Source: Avena insularis
Taxonomy: Eukaryota; Streptophyta; Magnoliopsida; Poales; Poaceae
Direction: 5' to 3'
Assembly: GCA_023614405.1 (NCBI GenBank)
Contig: CM042691.1
Coordinates: 174,192,927-174,256,926, forward strand
Length of the DNA stretch: 64,000 nucleotides
The notes under the pieces are model-generated. The model was not told the origin of the DNA, made no database searches, and saw only the letters and a program-made list of their open reading frames with translations. Each line of letters starts with the position of its first letter. Within the stretch, counting starts at the first letter, position 1. Positions 21,674-33,775 of this stretch are shown one piece after another. The translations under genes and the position numbers were made by a program.

Positions 21674-24600
21674 TGTAACATCCCAAAAATCTTGATCATG
21701 ATTATCAAATTCAAATCACTAAAATTAGGGTTAACAAAAACTTTGATTAAATAAAAAGCAAATGAATGCATGTGTGTATGTGATGATTGTATGAATACAT
21801 GGATAGACTTGTGTGATTGACCTAAATGGCAAGGAATGGTTTAAATATGAATACAACATCATCTAAAACATTTCCAAACAGAAACAAATCAAGAGTTCAA
21901 AAACAAATCAAATAAGGCAAATGGTCATTTTTGCCAATCTTGCTCACTAGGTCACTTTAAGTGTTTCTAGTCCAAGATTTCAAACAGAAACTTTTTCAAT
22001 TATTTTCACCCCTTGCAAGACCAAGTAAAAGTGAATCAAAGCCCACCTTTCAAACTTACAGAAACATTTAGCAACCCCATTCAAATGACAATTCAAATTG
22101 AATCTTTAACATTTGTGAAGATCACACCTTTTAAAAACCCAACTAAACCAGTGCCCCTTGACCAATCCAACTAACCAGAGACTCCCTAGTATGTGCCTAG
22201 AAAACCCACCAAGTTTGAATCCAAAATTCAAATTTGAATTTCTTTCGGCCATTTTATCAAAACACCTTGTGATCAGCAAACAACAAAACATTAAACACTA
22301 TTTGCAGCAGTGAATTTGGCTAACCTTGTTCCCTCTCTGGTTGCAACAAGCTCTTAGTAGATCATCTAGCCTCTTTAACAATCGTTAGCACCACTGTGAG
22401 CAAGCCTAGCCATCAATGGTGACCATGCCGAGAGCAAACTTGCCACCCCCATGTCGCTAGTGAGCTAGAGGAAGCACTAGCTTCGCTAACCTTGTTCCGA
22501 GACGACCACGGCCATCGCCACCCTCCCAGCCCGAGCATTGCCAGCCCATGGACCCTGCTGCCGAGCATGCCAAGCTACTCACAGGCGAGAGAGAGCGCCA
22601 GTGCGCCACACGCGACACCAGCCCACAGACCGCGCGCCGCCCTCGCCGCTTGCTTACGTGATTGCCAGCACCCCAACACACCGCCAGACAACCCTGTCAC
22701 GCCGTGGACCATGCATCTCAGGCGCCATTAAACTTGCGTCCAGACCGCCCGAGCACCGCGACGTTGCTCACCGCCCCACGCCGCGTGACCATGCCGTTGA
22801 GCTTCGCCAGGGAGCACAGCACCGCCCCTACCTTTGCCCATGCCATTAGCACGCTGTGCCGACGAGCTCCACCCGCACCATTCGGTTCCCTCGTTGCACT
22901 ATAAAAGGAGGCCACCCCCGCTCGATTTGAGCACACCATCTCACTCCCCACCTCTCACTGATCACAAACACTTACCCCCGGATCAAGACGAGCACCAGGT
23001 GGCCGGAATTTCACCGGAGTTCGTCGCTGCAGAGGAGGAGAGGCGCCATCGATTGGAGCCGCCCCAGGAGGAGCCACCGGTACCAGGAGGATCGCCGTCA
23101 TCGACTTTGTTGTTCGCCCTCATCGCCGACCATCGTCGGAGCCCCGGTGAGCCCCTGTCAACCCCCACTGGCCGCGCTAGGGTTCTGTCTCGCCGGCGCT
23201 GCCCGACGTGGACGATGAACCGTAGCCGTTGGATTAGAGTTAGATCGTGCGGCCCTAATCGCCCCGTACCACTCCGCCACTCGTTGTCTCACTGACGAGT
23301 GGGGTCGCTCACTTAACCAGCCCGCACGCGCTGTGCATAATGGGCCGGCCCAGTTAAACCTCCCGTGCGACCCAACAATTCAAACTTAAGTTTATTCATT
23401 TAATTTCAAACTTAGTTCTGTACCTAGATTCAAAAATCAACCCAACTCGATTCACTAAACCAAAATGCATGAAACCAATTTTGTTAGAAAGGTACTGGAG
23501 TGCTTAATCCAAGCCCGTTGGATTCAAACCATTTAGATTTGTAGATCACCCATGGTAAAAATAACAAGGCAGAAGCTTTTTGCATTCAAACATTTTTCAA
23601 AATTCAACCATAAGAGCTTTTGAGTTGATTCCAACTCTCAAAAATCATATTTAACCCTACCTTTCAGAATATATAAAAATATATAGGGTTACTTGCAGAA
23701 ATAATGATCAAGTAATAAAAGAATGCCTCATAGGCCATTCTAGTCATTTTAGTTAATTAAAATAAAAAGGTTAAACCTTATTAAATTGTGACACCACTTT
23801 AAATCACATTCCCATGTACTGAAATGTGTGGTGATGACATGTGTCAGCATGATCCCATGTTTGAGTTGGAGAATATTAAACCTTGAGTGGTTTTTTTCAA
23901 TGAGTAGAAAATACTTTCTAAAATAAAATAAATAACACAAGTGCTTTAATCTTTGTGATAATAGTGATGATGCTAGATCATCTAGTGTGACCCTTTGTGT
24001 GCTAAATAGAGTAGTTAAAAATTGCGTGGTGATTGTGTACCTCGTATTTATTTATAGACGCTAGTACCGACCAAGGATACGAGGAGGAAGGAGGATACTA
24101 CGAGGAAGAAGCCGAGGAGAACTTCAACCACTGCTCAGCACAAGGCAAGCTAACACTTTCAAGTTACCTTACCTATGCAAGCTATTAACTAAGTAAGCCA
24201 ATACTAGCAAGCTTATATCCATGTGAAGATACCCAATCCTAGTTTTACTTGCAAAGCTTAATACTCGATTTCTTTATCAAAGCTTTCCCTTAGAGTTTAC
24301 TTAGTGATTTGTGGATATTAGAAGGATAATGGAAGGTAGCATAAAGAGCATAAAACTTGACCTAAGTTAGATAATCCTAATGTCACCCTAAGGCATGAGA
24401 TTGGACTTAGACAAGATACACGTGTTTACCACCCCTCAGTAGTATTTACCCCCACCTATAGATGCTAGTGCTAAAGCATAAAACTTGATCAACTTTAGAG
24501 GGGAATACTTAGTGAAAATGGTTATGAAAACCTTAGAATGATGAGTCATTCTACTGAAATGTTTTGGCATGCGTTCTCGAACACCAGATGATTTTGATAG

Positions 24601-25625
24601 TGAAAATGTTAAGGCATGAGCCTTAGCCCTTTATAAAACAGATGGTTGTCTAGATGCGATACCATTCCAATTTTACCGTACAACCACAACCCGAAATTTG
24701 GGTAGGGCTTGACTCGAAATTTGTATACCTTAGTATGGGTTCCCTTGCGGCCAAGGTTTGAGCTGAGGCTACCTTGTGAAGATTGTCCACCTATGCAATA
24801 CCCAAGATGACAGTTGGTCATGGTTGGGAGGCCAAACTCACAGGAGAGGTGTCTATACTAGGGTGTGTAATGGAAATGTTAGGGTTGATTATCCACATAC
24901 TGAGTATGGTGAATTTATGATTTGTTCCTGATGGATGTATTGAATGTTGTGGTGAAAGTGTACAATCTCTGCAGAGTGTCAAACTATTCGAATAGTCGCG
25001 TCCATGGTTGTGGACAGTTGGAGTGGTCATACTGTTCCGTCGTCAGATGTTTTCAAAATGACCATGAAATGATTTATGACTTTGACTTGACCACAACAGA
25101 GTTGTGATATGAAATTCAAGTTCCCACTTAGGTGTTATAAAACTTTCAACTAGTTTCTTTGCTTCTGAACTTAGTAGAGGTAAATATGTTTTTTTGCAAA
25201 ACAACCCTAGAGCTTAGTATATCGTATTCAAAACCACTTCACTTGTTAGTATGAGTTTGCCAGTACTTAAAGAGTACTCATGGCTTTGTCTCTGGCTATT
25301 CCCGTGGCCAGACTATGAAGAGGAGTATCAGGAGGATGGACATCGGGAAGGTTACGACAACTAGGATCATCTCCCATCATTAGCATTGCCTGTGACCATA
25401 AAGATGGAGCTTCGCCTACGCTATTGTTATCTTTACGTTATTCCGCTGCTTGAATTGTATTAAGAACTGGATCATGAGATCCTTATTTGTGTAAGACCTT
25501 ATGTATGGTTTGTAATGGATGATGTACTGTGATATCCAATCTATTATGTCTCATAAAAATGGTAATCCTGAGATTGCGATGTATGGCATAATAGGCATCT
25601 GGGATTAAAAATCCGGGTTTTGACA
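21674..25625 (+). repeat. 3' LTR of element A (3.95 kb)
   Basis: TGTAACATCCC…GTTTTGACA. The last 1.2 kb equals 181-1410. AT-rich ends flank a GC-rich core (22450-23300). A TATA box lies at 22899-22910. Frames in the GC core (for example 22834-23295) overlap on both strands, have no recognisable motif, and are not called as genes. Confidence 0.92.
22899..22910 (+). promoter_or_regulatory. TATA box in element A LTR
   Basis: CTATAAAAGGAG, a strong plant TATA match, followed by a C-rich leader (about 22912-22990). Likely start of the LTR transcript about 30 bases downstream. Confidence 0.65.
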
Positions 25626-25917
25626 CAGGATCCCGGGTACGCCCTGGGAACGCCGGACGCAGCGAACTCGGCGAAAAAAACGAAGCGGCGTGTGGACCCG
25701 CCAAGTTAGTGACGGAAGCCGAGTCATCGTCCTCCTCCGAACCATGCAGCGACCGTTGGGCAATAACTACCCGTCGCTTCAGCCACGCGTTGATGAAGTA
25801 CGGCGCCACCGTCGTCGCCTCGGCTCCCGCGAAGGACCGGCGGGTACTAACTTCCCGCCATTTCCCCTTTTCCCGCCCTCGCCGCTACACCGCTCCCGCC
25901 CTCGCCGCCCCTCTCAG

Positions 25918-25927
25918 CCTATATAAT
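25918..25927 (+). promoter_or_regulatory. TATA box upstream of the repeat-associated hypothetical gene
   Basis: CCTATATAAT about 80-110 bases before the decayed coding region at 26003; spacing fits a core promoter. Confidence 0.45.
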
Positions 25928-26002
25928 CAGGCATCATCGGCGGCTCATTTCACTAACCTCCGACGCTCCTCCACTTCCCCTCCTCCATAGCTTCCTAACT
26001 CC

Positions 26003-27030
26003 GGTGAACTTCGAGTTCTCCTTTCCGGCGCACCATGGGCGAAAGGTACCCGGCGACCCGACCGCGGCGAATGGCTTCAGCCGCCGCACCCTCCAGCCTT
26101 GGGAGGCGCGCATGTTGTACGAGGCGGGCTACATGGCGCCGTCGGACATCTGCCTCCCAGGCGGTTGGAGGCTCACCGCCGGTGGGATCCCAATCCCACC
26201 GGAACCGAAGCCCGAGGAGCTCGACAACGAGATAGCGGCGGCCATCGCCGCCATGGACGACCCTGACCTTGCCGAGGATCCGGGCAACCACGTGTTCTGG
26301 GAACAATACCTTGCCGACCGTCGGCAGCAGGCGCTCGCCCGCCACGTAGGCCGCTTGCCAAGAGGAACAATGCGCCGGGCACCGCCATGAGCGCCTCAGC
26401 GCACAATCACCGCCGTGTTGGAGCACATCCACGCCGGTAACGAGCCCCGCCTCACCTTCCCCCGCAACCCCACGCCGACGGTCAGGTCAGGGCGGCGCCC
26501 TCCGGCCAACTGGATGCCGAGGAGAATGGCGACCTCTCGCGTCCTCCACTCACGGCCGCCGGTGGCTTCGCCGCCCCTCCGGCCCATTAAGCGGGAGCCG
26601 ATGACGCCGTCGTTTGCCGCCGAGACCAGGTCCCGCGCATCGCTATCAACGAGGCGCTCGACGCCGCCATCGGCCGCCTCGCCGCAAGCCGGAGCCACAT
26701 GACTAGGCGGTGTCGGTCGACGAGGACGCGTTCGCCGTCAAGATGGCGGTGGAGGAGTCCCTCCGTGAGGAGGCGCCGTAGCCGCCGGTGGAGCCGTCCT
26801 CGCCAGACATCTTGGAATGGTCCAGGATGGACTGGGAGGAGACGGATCGGCGGCGTGTCCACCGCCTGCAGCAGGAGGCCGAACGCCGTGCTCGTCTGCC
26901 GTGGAGGTGCGGCGACCCCTGCCAGGGGAGCTCCCGCCCGCCACAGCCGCCGAGCGACGATGACGACGGCGAGGATGATGGCAGGGCCGATCCCGGCTAC
27001 ACGACGTTCTACAGCAACTTCGGCATGTAA
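26003..27030 (+). pseudogene. Degraded copy of a multi-copy hypothetical grass gene
   Basis: Three frame pieces lie in order: 26003-26390 (WEARMLYEAGYMAPSD, GGWRLTAGG), 26415-26702 (an EHIHAGN segment, then PIKREP) and about 26705-27030 (EDAFAVKMAVEESL, an acidic run, YTTFYSNFGM before TAA). I recall these blocks, especially the 'AGYMxPxDxxxPGGWRLSAGG', 'PVKPEP' and final 'YTxFYxxFGM' words, from an unnamed gene family of about 300-350 residues that is repeated in Triticeae-type grasses; no function is known to me. Here the start codon is not evident (GTG at 26003), and frameshifts near 26390 and 26700 plus a TAG near 26779 break it. Very GC-rich. It may travel with a DNA transposon. Confidence 0.55.
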
Positions 27031-27693
27031 AACGGCGACAACATCGACGACGGCGACGGCGGCGGCCCTTTTAATGTTATTTAATTTATTATCTACTACT
27101 TTAGTTTAAATTCGATGTAATCCGTCTATATCCGTCTATCTTTAATGAAATCCGTCTGAATTGCCAAACTCGGCAGAAATTTAGCCAAACGCAGTAACTC
27201 AGCCTAGGTACACGGATGAGAAAACTCGGTGTACCCAGACCGAAAACTTGTTTCATTCTGCCAAAGTTTGGTCCGGATTTCGGTCTCTTTTTTTTCGCTT
27301 AGGCCGGTGGAGAAGTGAAAAGAAAAAAACTAAAAAGAGATCCCTGCCGCAGTTACAGGTGGCCCCGAATATCCTGCCACCACACTGGCGTTTCTTGTCC
27401 TGTACCACGCCACCTGCTCTCCCCACTCCCTTGCTGGCTGCGCCGCTGCGGCGGAGTAAAATCTTGAAACTAATCCGTCCTCTATCAACACGAACTAACA
27501 CACCCGGTGACTTGTGGCCCCTCCATACCGGTCCATGGCGTGGCTACATGTCAGAATGCAGGTTGGGTTCGCAACGCGTGACAATCGGCAAAGCCTTTGG
27601 TCCAAGAAACACTAGTAGTATAGCCCTCCCATCCCAGTTCCGACCCATCCCCACCCAAAACCCCCGGCCCGCAAACCTCCCATTCCCCCCAAA
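27031..27693. other. Intergenic region and likely promoter of the DUF724 gene
   Basis: About 660 bases. The first part, up to ~27170, looks like the 3' end of the hypothetical gene (repeated atccgtct words, an aatgaaat segment). The words aactcggc/actcggtg (27165-27235) resemble the start region near 25660 and might be a degenerate terminal inverted repeat. From 27250 on the DNA is C-rich and leads into the gene start. No clear TATA box. Confidence 0.4.
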
Positions 27694-30600
27694 ATGGCCG
27701 GCCGCTCGCCGGCGCCACGTCGCCGCCGCAACCGAGGCTGGAGCAGCCCGTCCAAGTCCTCCCGGAAGCCGCAGTCCCCGGGCCCTTCCTCCGAGCCGCC
27801 CCTCGCCCAGAAGCCGCCCCTGGCCCCAGGCACCGAGGTCGAGGTCCGCGTCGACGACGATGGCTTCCACGGCTCCTGGTTCGAGGCCATCGTCGACGGC
27901 TTCCTCCCCGCGCGCGGACGCGGCTCCCGGGCCCGCTACACCGTCACCTACACCCACCTTCTCTCCGACGACTCCGGTGGCACCCTCGTCGAGCCCTTCC
28001 CCCCCACCCACATCCGCCCCCGCCCCCCGCCGCCCTCCACCCCGGTGCCTGTCCGCCTCCACGACATCGTAGAGGCCTTCCACAACGACGGATGGTGGTC
28101 CGGAATCCTCCTCGCCACCGACCCCCTCACCGCCGCCTTCCCCGTCACCCGCGAGGTCATCACCTTCAAAGATCCACAGCACGTTCGCCCCCGCCGCGAC
28201 TACGTCGACGGCCAGTGGGTCCCCTCCCAGGCCGCGGTTTCCGTGAAGCCCAAGCGCGCGGTTAGGGTTTACGAGGTCGGGGACAAGGTCGAGGTGGTCA
28301 GGGACAGGGAGATTTACGGCTACTCCTGGTTCCCTGCAACGGTGGCCAAGGTCGTCGATAAGCTCAGCTACCTGGTGGAGTACTCCGATCTGGAGGAAGA
28401 GGAGGGTGGGGGAAAGGCGGTCGAGTACCTGCATTGCCTGTTCATCAGACCAGACGTGGAGCATACTCCACGGGACAGCGAGTTCCGACTCGGTCCTGGT
28501 GCTGCAGTGGAGGCATACTGCGATGGGGCGTGGTCACCAGGGGTGGTGAGGAAGGCCATTGGTGAGGGCGAGTATGAGGTTATTATCGATGGAAAGGAGG
28601 AAGAGCTGTCCCTCAAGAAGGTGGCAGAGTTGCTCAAGCCTCAATACAAGTGGGATGGCAAGCATTGGAGAATTGTAAGTCCCAAGGTAATAATCCAGTT
28701 CCTACCTGTGCCTATGTATCTGTCAGTTTGCAATTTCAGTACTTTTCTGTTATAGTTTTGTGTACCTGCTAGTTTGCAATTTCAGTACTTTGCTGTTTAG
28801 TTTTGTGTACCTGCTAGTTTGCAATTTCAGTACTTTGCTGCCGTAGTTTTGTGTACTGCTGGTTTGCAATTTCAGTACTTTGCTATTATAGTTTTGTGTA
28901 CCTGCTAGTTTTTAATTTCAGTACATTGCTGTTATAGTTTTGCGATGATGTACATTCTGCAAAATTTGCTGCTTTTGGCCAAACATCAATCAGGTTGATT
29001 TGTTTTCGTCTTGTATTGATTGGATTAAAATTTTGAGGTACATCTCTGGGAGGTAGAAAAGATTATTCTTCTACAGATCTGATAATCTATAATTTTTTAC
29101 CCTTTCTCCCAACCTGCTAGCCTCATATTCTTAAAATCCCCCGCTTCTGAGTTCCAGGAACATGAGTTTCATAGTATGTGGCTTGAACTACTTTCTTGAA
29201 TAACTATGAACTGATATGAACATTTCCTTGCATAATCAACTTTGTCTTTTTTTGAGATGCTAAACTTTAGATACTCTCTCTTGTTGTGTTGCCCAATTCT
29301 GGATTGCTAATGTTATTGCTAGGGATATTGACACACTCCAAAATACATACATGCAAGAATAATATGTGGGAACTGACTTTCTGAAGTCAAATCTCTCATT
29401 TTGAAGACAAAATTCATCCTTTTTGTTTGACATTGTCAAATCTGAAGTAAATGTTGGTGTGGAGCTATTATCATGCTGTTCGAGTCTTGAACCATATTCA
29501 GCTCTCATTGTCCCCCATAATGCCAATCTTGCAGACTTCTACTTGCTTCTTTACAGTTAATCTGATTGTATGCATTATGCATCCCTTCTCTATCTCATTG
29601 CTCTTGCAATTGCTCATAATCAATTTTCAGGAAGTGCTAGTTTCATATACAAGTCTGACATATGGATATTAATATAGTAGGTGGGTTGCGAGATAGCTTA
29701 TGGTTACAAGTTACACCAAAAGTGCAAGTGTATACAATTTGTGGAACACTTCAGCACCAGTTATGTATCCAACTATTTTTCCAGTTCTGTTTATACGCTG
29801 TCTCTTAGGATTTGGCACTCTGTGTTCAAATTAGGATGTGTTTCGAGATTTACTTCGTTAGGGGTAGGATGGAGTATTTTCTGTGGTGTGTGGTTTACAT
29901 GGTGGTACAGACACAGTGGATGCTGAAATTGGGCTGTGGTGAAATGGTATCACACTACTGATTTGAGCTCTGGTTATATTGCTTATTAATTTGTATTGTT
30001 TGCGTTGGGGAACTGCATATGCAAAACTGGGAGTCCAGAGGGTTTTTTGTGAATGATGTGGGTTGGGGTGGAGCCTCAGCCTGAATTTTTCCTTTTTGTA
30101 TCAAATAATCCCAAGGCCAATGTTTCTTGTTAATGTTTTTCCCAAGCAACCCCAAGTTCACGCCTGATACTTTTGCATCTAATATATAGGAAAGTAGAAA
30201 TGGGAAAGCTATGCTACAAATATCTTATAAATCCCTTGCACGTTATTCTTCTCCTGTCACTTGCATGTCTTGCGTGAGTACTGGATGGATGCTTGAAACA
30301 ACTATTGTATTATGAAGTGTGTAATAGTTGTATAGTCTTACTATACTAGAAAATACACAAGTGAGCTTTGCATATGACCACTCTATAAAAATATGAGCAC
30401 TACCAGTTGTGACAAAATAGCCACTTAGTAGTTAGAAGTAGAACTGTAAAAAAGACAATTTTGTGCACACATTGTTGATACAGATGAAAAATATGGATAA
30501 TATTGGCACAAATTGTTGCTAGTGCTCTCACTTCTATGCAATACACAACTGTGATATTTGTGAAAAAAAAGTGCAAGTGCACACTAACTAATGGTGCGTA

Positions 30601-33345
30601 TGCCTGCATGTGACAAAATACCTGCACTCTACTATTCTTGTTTTTATTATAAAATATTGGGCTGGCAGCACGGCACTAACATCAAATAGGAGAAACAAGA
30701 AAAGGACTGTTACCATTTGTCTGATCCCTATGTCAGAATGCATTATAATGGTGTAGAAAGTAAAATCTTGTGGTTTAAAATTTCATGTTAAAGCACATAT
30801 TTGTAACTTTGTATCTTATTAATATATGAAGTATCACATACTGGGTAAATAAATGATGGTATCATACTGTATCAAGTGCTAAAGGCGTACAGTCACTTTC
30901 CAGTTCACTTTATTTTTCACGAATTTTGTATATTCAGCCTTATGGATAGTAATTGCATATCTTGATTGTTCAACCATGCTAGTATGTTTGCACTATGCGT
31001 TCACATGCATTGGTATGTATATGACTTGAAAACGTTCTCATACTGTTGTTTTCATGACATTTGATATTCTCTTTGTTATCCGAGTACCATTGAATAATTC
31101 TAGAAATTTCTTTGCTTATGCAGAGACAAGGTAACAGGCGGCAGTCTATATCTGGAAAGCGTCCAAGCTCAGCTGTTGCGGTGGCACCCGGTGATGATGA
31201 ACATAGCAATCATACCAAATCTTCAGCCAGAAAAAGGTCAAGAAAAGAACTGCCACCCAAAAAATTTGAAGACCTAACTGAAGGTTCAGAACATGTGTTG
31301 GAGTCTGACATGGACACTACTGTGTCTGCATTACGGAAGTCATTAGCAAGCAATTATTCTCCTAAATCCTTTTCTCCGCGCTCTAGAAAAAATAACTTTC
31401 AAGTGCTTTCAAAAAGGATAGTGAGTTCTTGTGCAGCACCGATGAAGGGGCTTGGGCTTCATGATGCTTCCGCAGAACATCCAACCCCGCAGAATGAATC
31501 AAGAGCAGATGGTATTGTGGAAGTTGTTATTCAAGAAATCCCACTCGACATGATGCATTCAGATGGTCAGCTTAGTACACCTGCCGGTGGGACATGTGCT
31601 GATGAAACCCATGATATGGTTTCGAATGCAGGATTAAGTAAACAGAAAATGGATTCATCTTGCCTAGATAATGCTGTCCAGGAACCACATCAAAGTCCTC
31701 TCTTTGTCCAGACACTCCAGGTAGAGAAATGTACTATCGAGCATAAAGGTGGGGGAGTGCATCCTATTCAAGCACTTCAGGGAAACAGTGGCACATTTGA
31801 TGATGTGAGTCGCTGTTGTTTTGTTTTGTCGTTGAAGCAATATATACGTGCAATGCGTCTATAGTTATTGATCATGTCTATCTTTCCCATCTGCAGATTC
31901 AGTTGAAGGGTAACGGCAATGGCTCCTGTAAGGAAATTATTTGTGCTTTGACTGCTTCTACCTGCGACACGCCTTCACTCCTGGATAAACTGATGAGGGC
32001 ATCTGATGCAGTATGTCTTGTTACTGTTTGTGTTAAAATTCTTCCTTTACATTATCCATATTCATTTGCATTACCTGTTCTGCCTGCCAATCTCTTTGCA
32101 GGTGTCAAGAGGGACTGATAGTGGCTCAACTACAAAGGTTTTTGCCTCTAAGAAATGTAAGTAGTTCATCTTCACAGTGATACATCAACAAGATGGTTTA
32201 TCAAAGTCTAAATATTGTTGTGTAATCTGCAGCAGCTGAGAGGAAGAGAGGTACAAAGAAAGTGTCAGGGCGACAGAAAGAATGCTCCGTGGAAGTAAGA
32301 ACATTTTGTCTTGATAGATAATTCTATTCTTTGGTTGCTTTCTCACCTGGGTAATTTGATCAGAGACAATTGGAGAGGTGGGGACCTTATACTCACCAGC
32401 AGGTCAATGGAAATTTGGAGGAAGAAGTGAATGTGAGTAAAGTAACAAATCAAGAACTGTCTCTCTTAGTACCTCCAGGCTTCAAAGCAATCTGTAATGG
32501 ACAAGGTATGTGCTGTGTGAACTACATGTGGTAGAAACGTTCATTAGTTGTATGTTGTAAATCACTGTATAAGTTTATCGATGGCAGGTCTTCTTGATGG
32601 GGGAAAGATGGACGAGAGACCAATTCAACTACATATCGAGAACGCTGGGAGCTCACAGAGCACCATGGACAACACAATATTAAGGAGCTGTTCAGTTGTT
32701 GGGACTTCTCTGCACCCAACATTTCCTTCATGTGAGCGTGTTCCGTTCGTAAAGGCCTCCCCCATATGGGATCAAATTGAACCACTGGAAGTGTTTCGGA
32801 AGGTACCACAGCAACCCCATTTTCTTCCACTTCAGCAATTCATGCCAGAACTGCGTGAAGGAATGGCTATAGGTCTGATGGTGACATATGCCACCTTAGT
32901 TGAAAGTGTGAAGAAGTCATGCATAAATGACAACATTGATTTGTTTGAGAGGAAGATCAATGCACTTGCCCATTTGGAAGAAAATGGATTCGATGTCAAG
33001 TCTTTGCAGCATAGCCTGAACAAACTGGTCCAGATCAAATGGGATCACACTCAACATCTTGGATGCCTTGGCAAGTTGAAAGAATTGCTACCGGGTAAGG
33101 AGACTGCTGTGTCCCAGAAGTGTGCATTACTTGATGAAAAGGAAGGAGCTATACATGAGCTTGAGCAGAGACTTGAGTGCCTTCGTGGGGAAGCAGAGAA
33201 AATTGCAAGGGAGGCAAAACATGAAGATGCAGAACTGTCTAGGCTCAAAGTGGATGTTAATATAGCTCAGGAAGCATGTTCTGGCGTTGAAATGCAGTTT
33301 CACAGCACCCTAGCTGAGCTCGGTTCAAGGCTGCTATCTGACTGA
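27694..33345 (+). CDS. Agenet/DUF724 domain protein, seven exons, 934 residues
   Basis: Exons by splice consensus and frame: 27694-28686, 31124-31804, 31897-32010, 32102-32156, 32233-32294, 32364-32505, 32588-33345 (TGA). The coding sum is 2805 bases, fully in frame. Residues about 40-190 and 190-330 hold two pairs of Agenet (Tudor-like) modules (for example GSWFEAIVDG, DGWWSGILL, YGYSWFPATV, GAWSPGVV), which in this family are expected to bind modified histones or other ligands. The middle exons are Ser/Lys-rich and disordered. Residues about 739-934 are the DUF724 domain (SPIWDQIEPLEVFRKVPQQPHF…), ending in a coiled coil. Plant DUF724 proteins are probably nuclear; their role is poorly known. 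Exon 1 is very GC-rich and later exons AT-rich, as usual in grasses. The start aaaATGGCC is the first good ATG. Exon 1 could end instead at 28674. No stop or frameshift: apparently functional. Confidence 0.9.
28687..31123 (+). other. Long first intron of the DUF724 gene
   Basis: 2.4-kb intron with donor GTAATA (28687), or alternative GTAAGT (28675), and acceptor TTTGCTTATGCAG. It contains a short tandem repeat near its start and otherwise AT-rich sequence without coding frames. Small frames (29260-29926, 30400-30627) have no features. No transposon with clear ends was found inside it. Confidence 0.8.
28721..28948 (+). repeat. ~48-bp tandem repeat, about five copies, in intron 1
   Basis: The unit tttgcaatttcagtacttt…tagttttgtgtacctgc repeats with small differences. 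The first copy starts ~35 bases after the splice donor. Confidence 0.85.
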
Positions 33346-33775
33346 CATGAGCTCCGTTCACATCACCCTAACGTTTTATCTTGGTAACTTGTGCTCTAGG
33401 GCTTAAGGCCTTAAAAGACTGTCTAGAATTAGGACCCAGTCCCGATGGACTTGTCATTCAATTCCTGTTATGCATCTTGCAGAAGCTAATGGCATGCAGC
33501 TACCCGATTGCAAAACTTGGTGTTGCTTTATGTATCATCTGATGCCTTCTTTTTAGATTGTGCGATGTGGTTTTGGAGGCCAAAACAAATGGCGTGTTTC
33601 TTTGGTCATTTAACCAGTTCCCGTCAGTAGTTGGCTTTTCAGTAAACTTGCATTTCAACCCATGCAAGAGCTTATCCTTCACGTGTTAAAGATGACCATC
33701 TACGGCGGTAGCTCCAATAGCGTGTCATGGACATGCTATTAGAGCAAGTATAATAGGACTAGTCATACTGGGGTG
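33346..33775 (+). other. 3' untranslated/downstream region of the DUF724 gene
   Basis: No coding frame. The transcript end probably lies here. The last ~50 bases (agagcaagtataataggact…) look like the end of a small MITE-type repeat into which the hAT element inserted, but I cannot define its limits. Confidence 0.45.

Larger units (their letters stand above)
181..25625 (+). mobile_element. Element A: Ty3/gypsy chromovirus, Tekay/Del type, host of nested insertions
   Basis: Structure seen: 5' LTR remnant to 1410, primer binding site at 1414, extra ORF, gag, protease, reverse transcriptase, RNase H, integrase and a chromodomain-like tail, purine tract, then a full 3' LTR (21674-25625). Gag is split by element B (3380-17826). 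Without B the interior is about 5.8 kb, normal for the family. The order PR-RT-RH-IN and the C-terminal tail after integrase place it with plant chromoviruses; Tekay/Del is inferred from recognised motifs. All genes are broken, so this is an old copy. The 3' flank after LTR position 25625 is cagga; the 5' flank is not visible, so the target duplication cannot be tested. Confidence 0.93.

Noticed and set aside
22457..23295. Frames up to 153 residues near 22.5-23.3 kb
   Set aside because: GC core of the element A LTR around its TATA box; overlapping in several frames with no domain.
26395..26862. Minus-strand frames in the hypothetical-gene region
   Set aside because: Shadows of the GC-rich plus-strand coding remnants.
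27544..28464. 306-residue minus-strand reading frame
   Set aside because: Antisense to the GC-rich first exon of the DUF724 gene; high GC at third positions keeps the opposite strand open. No motif.
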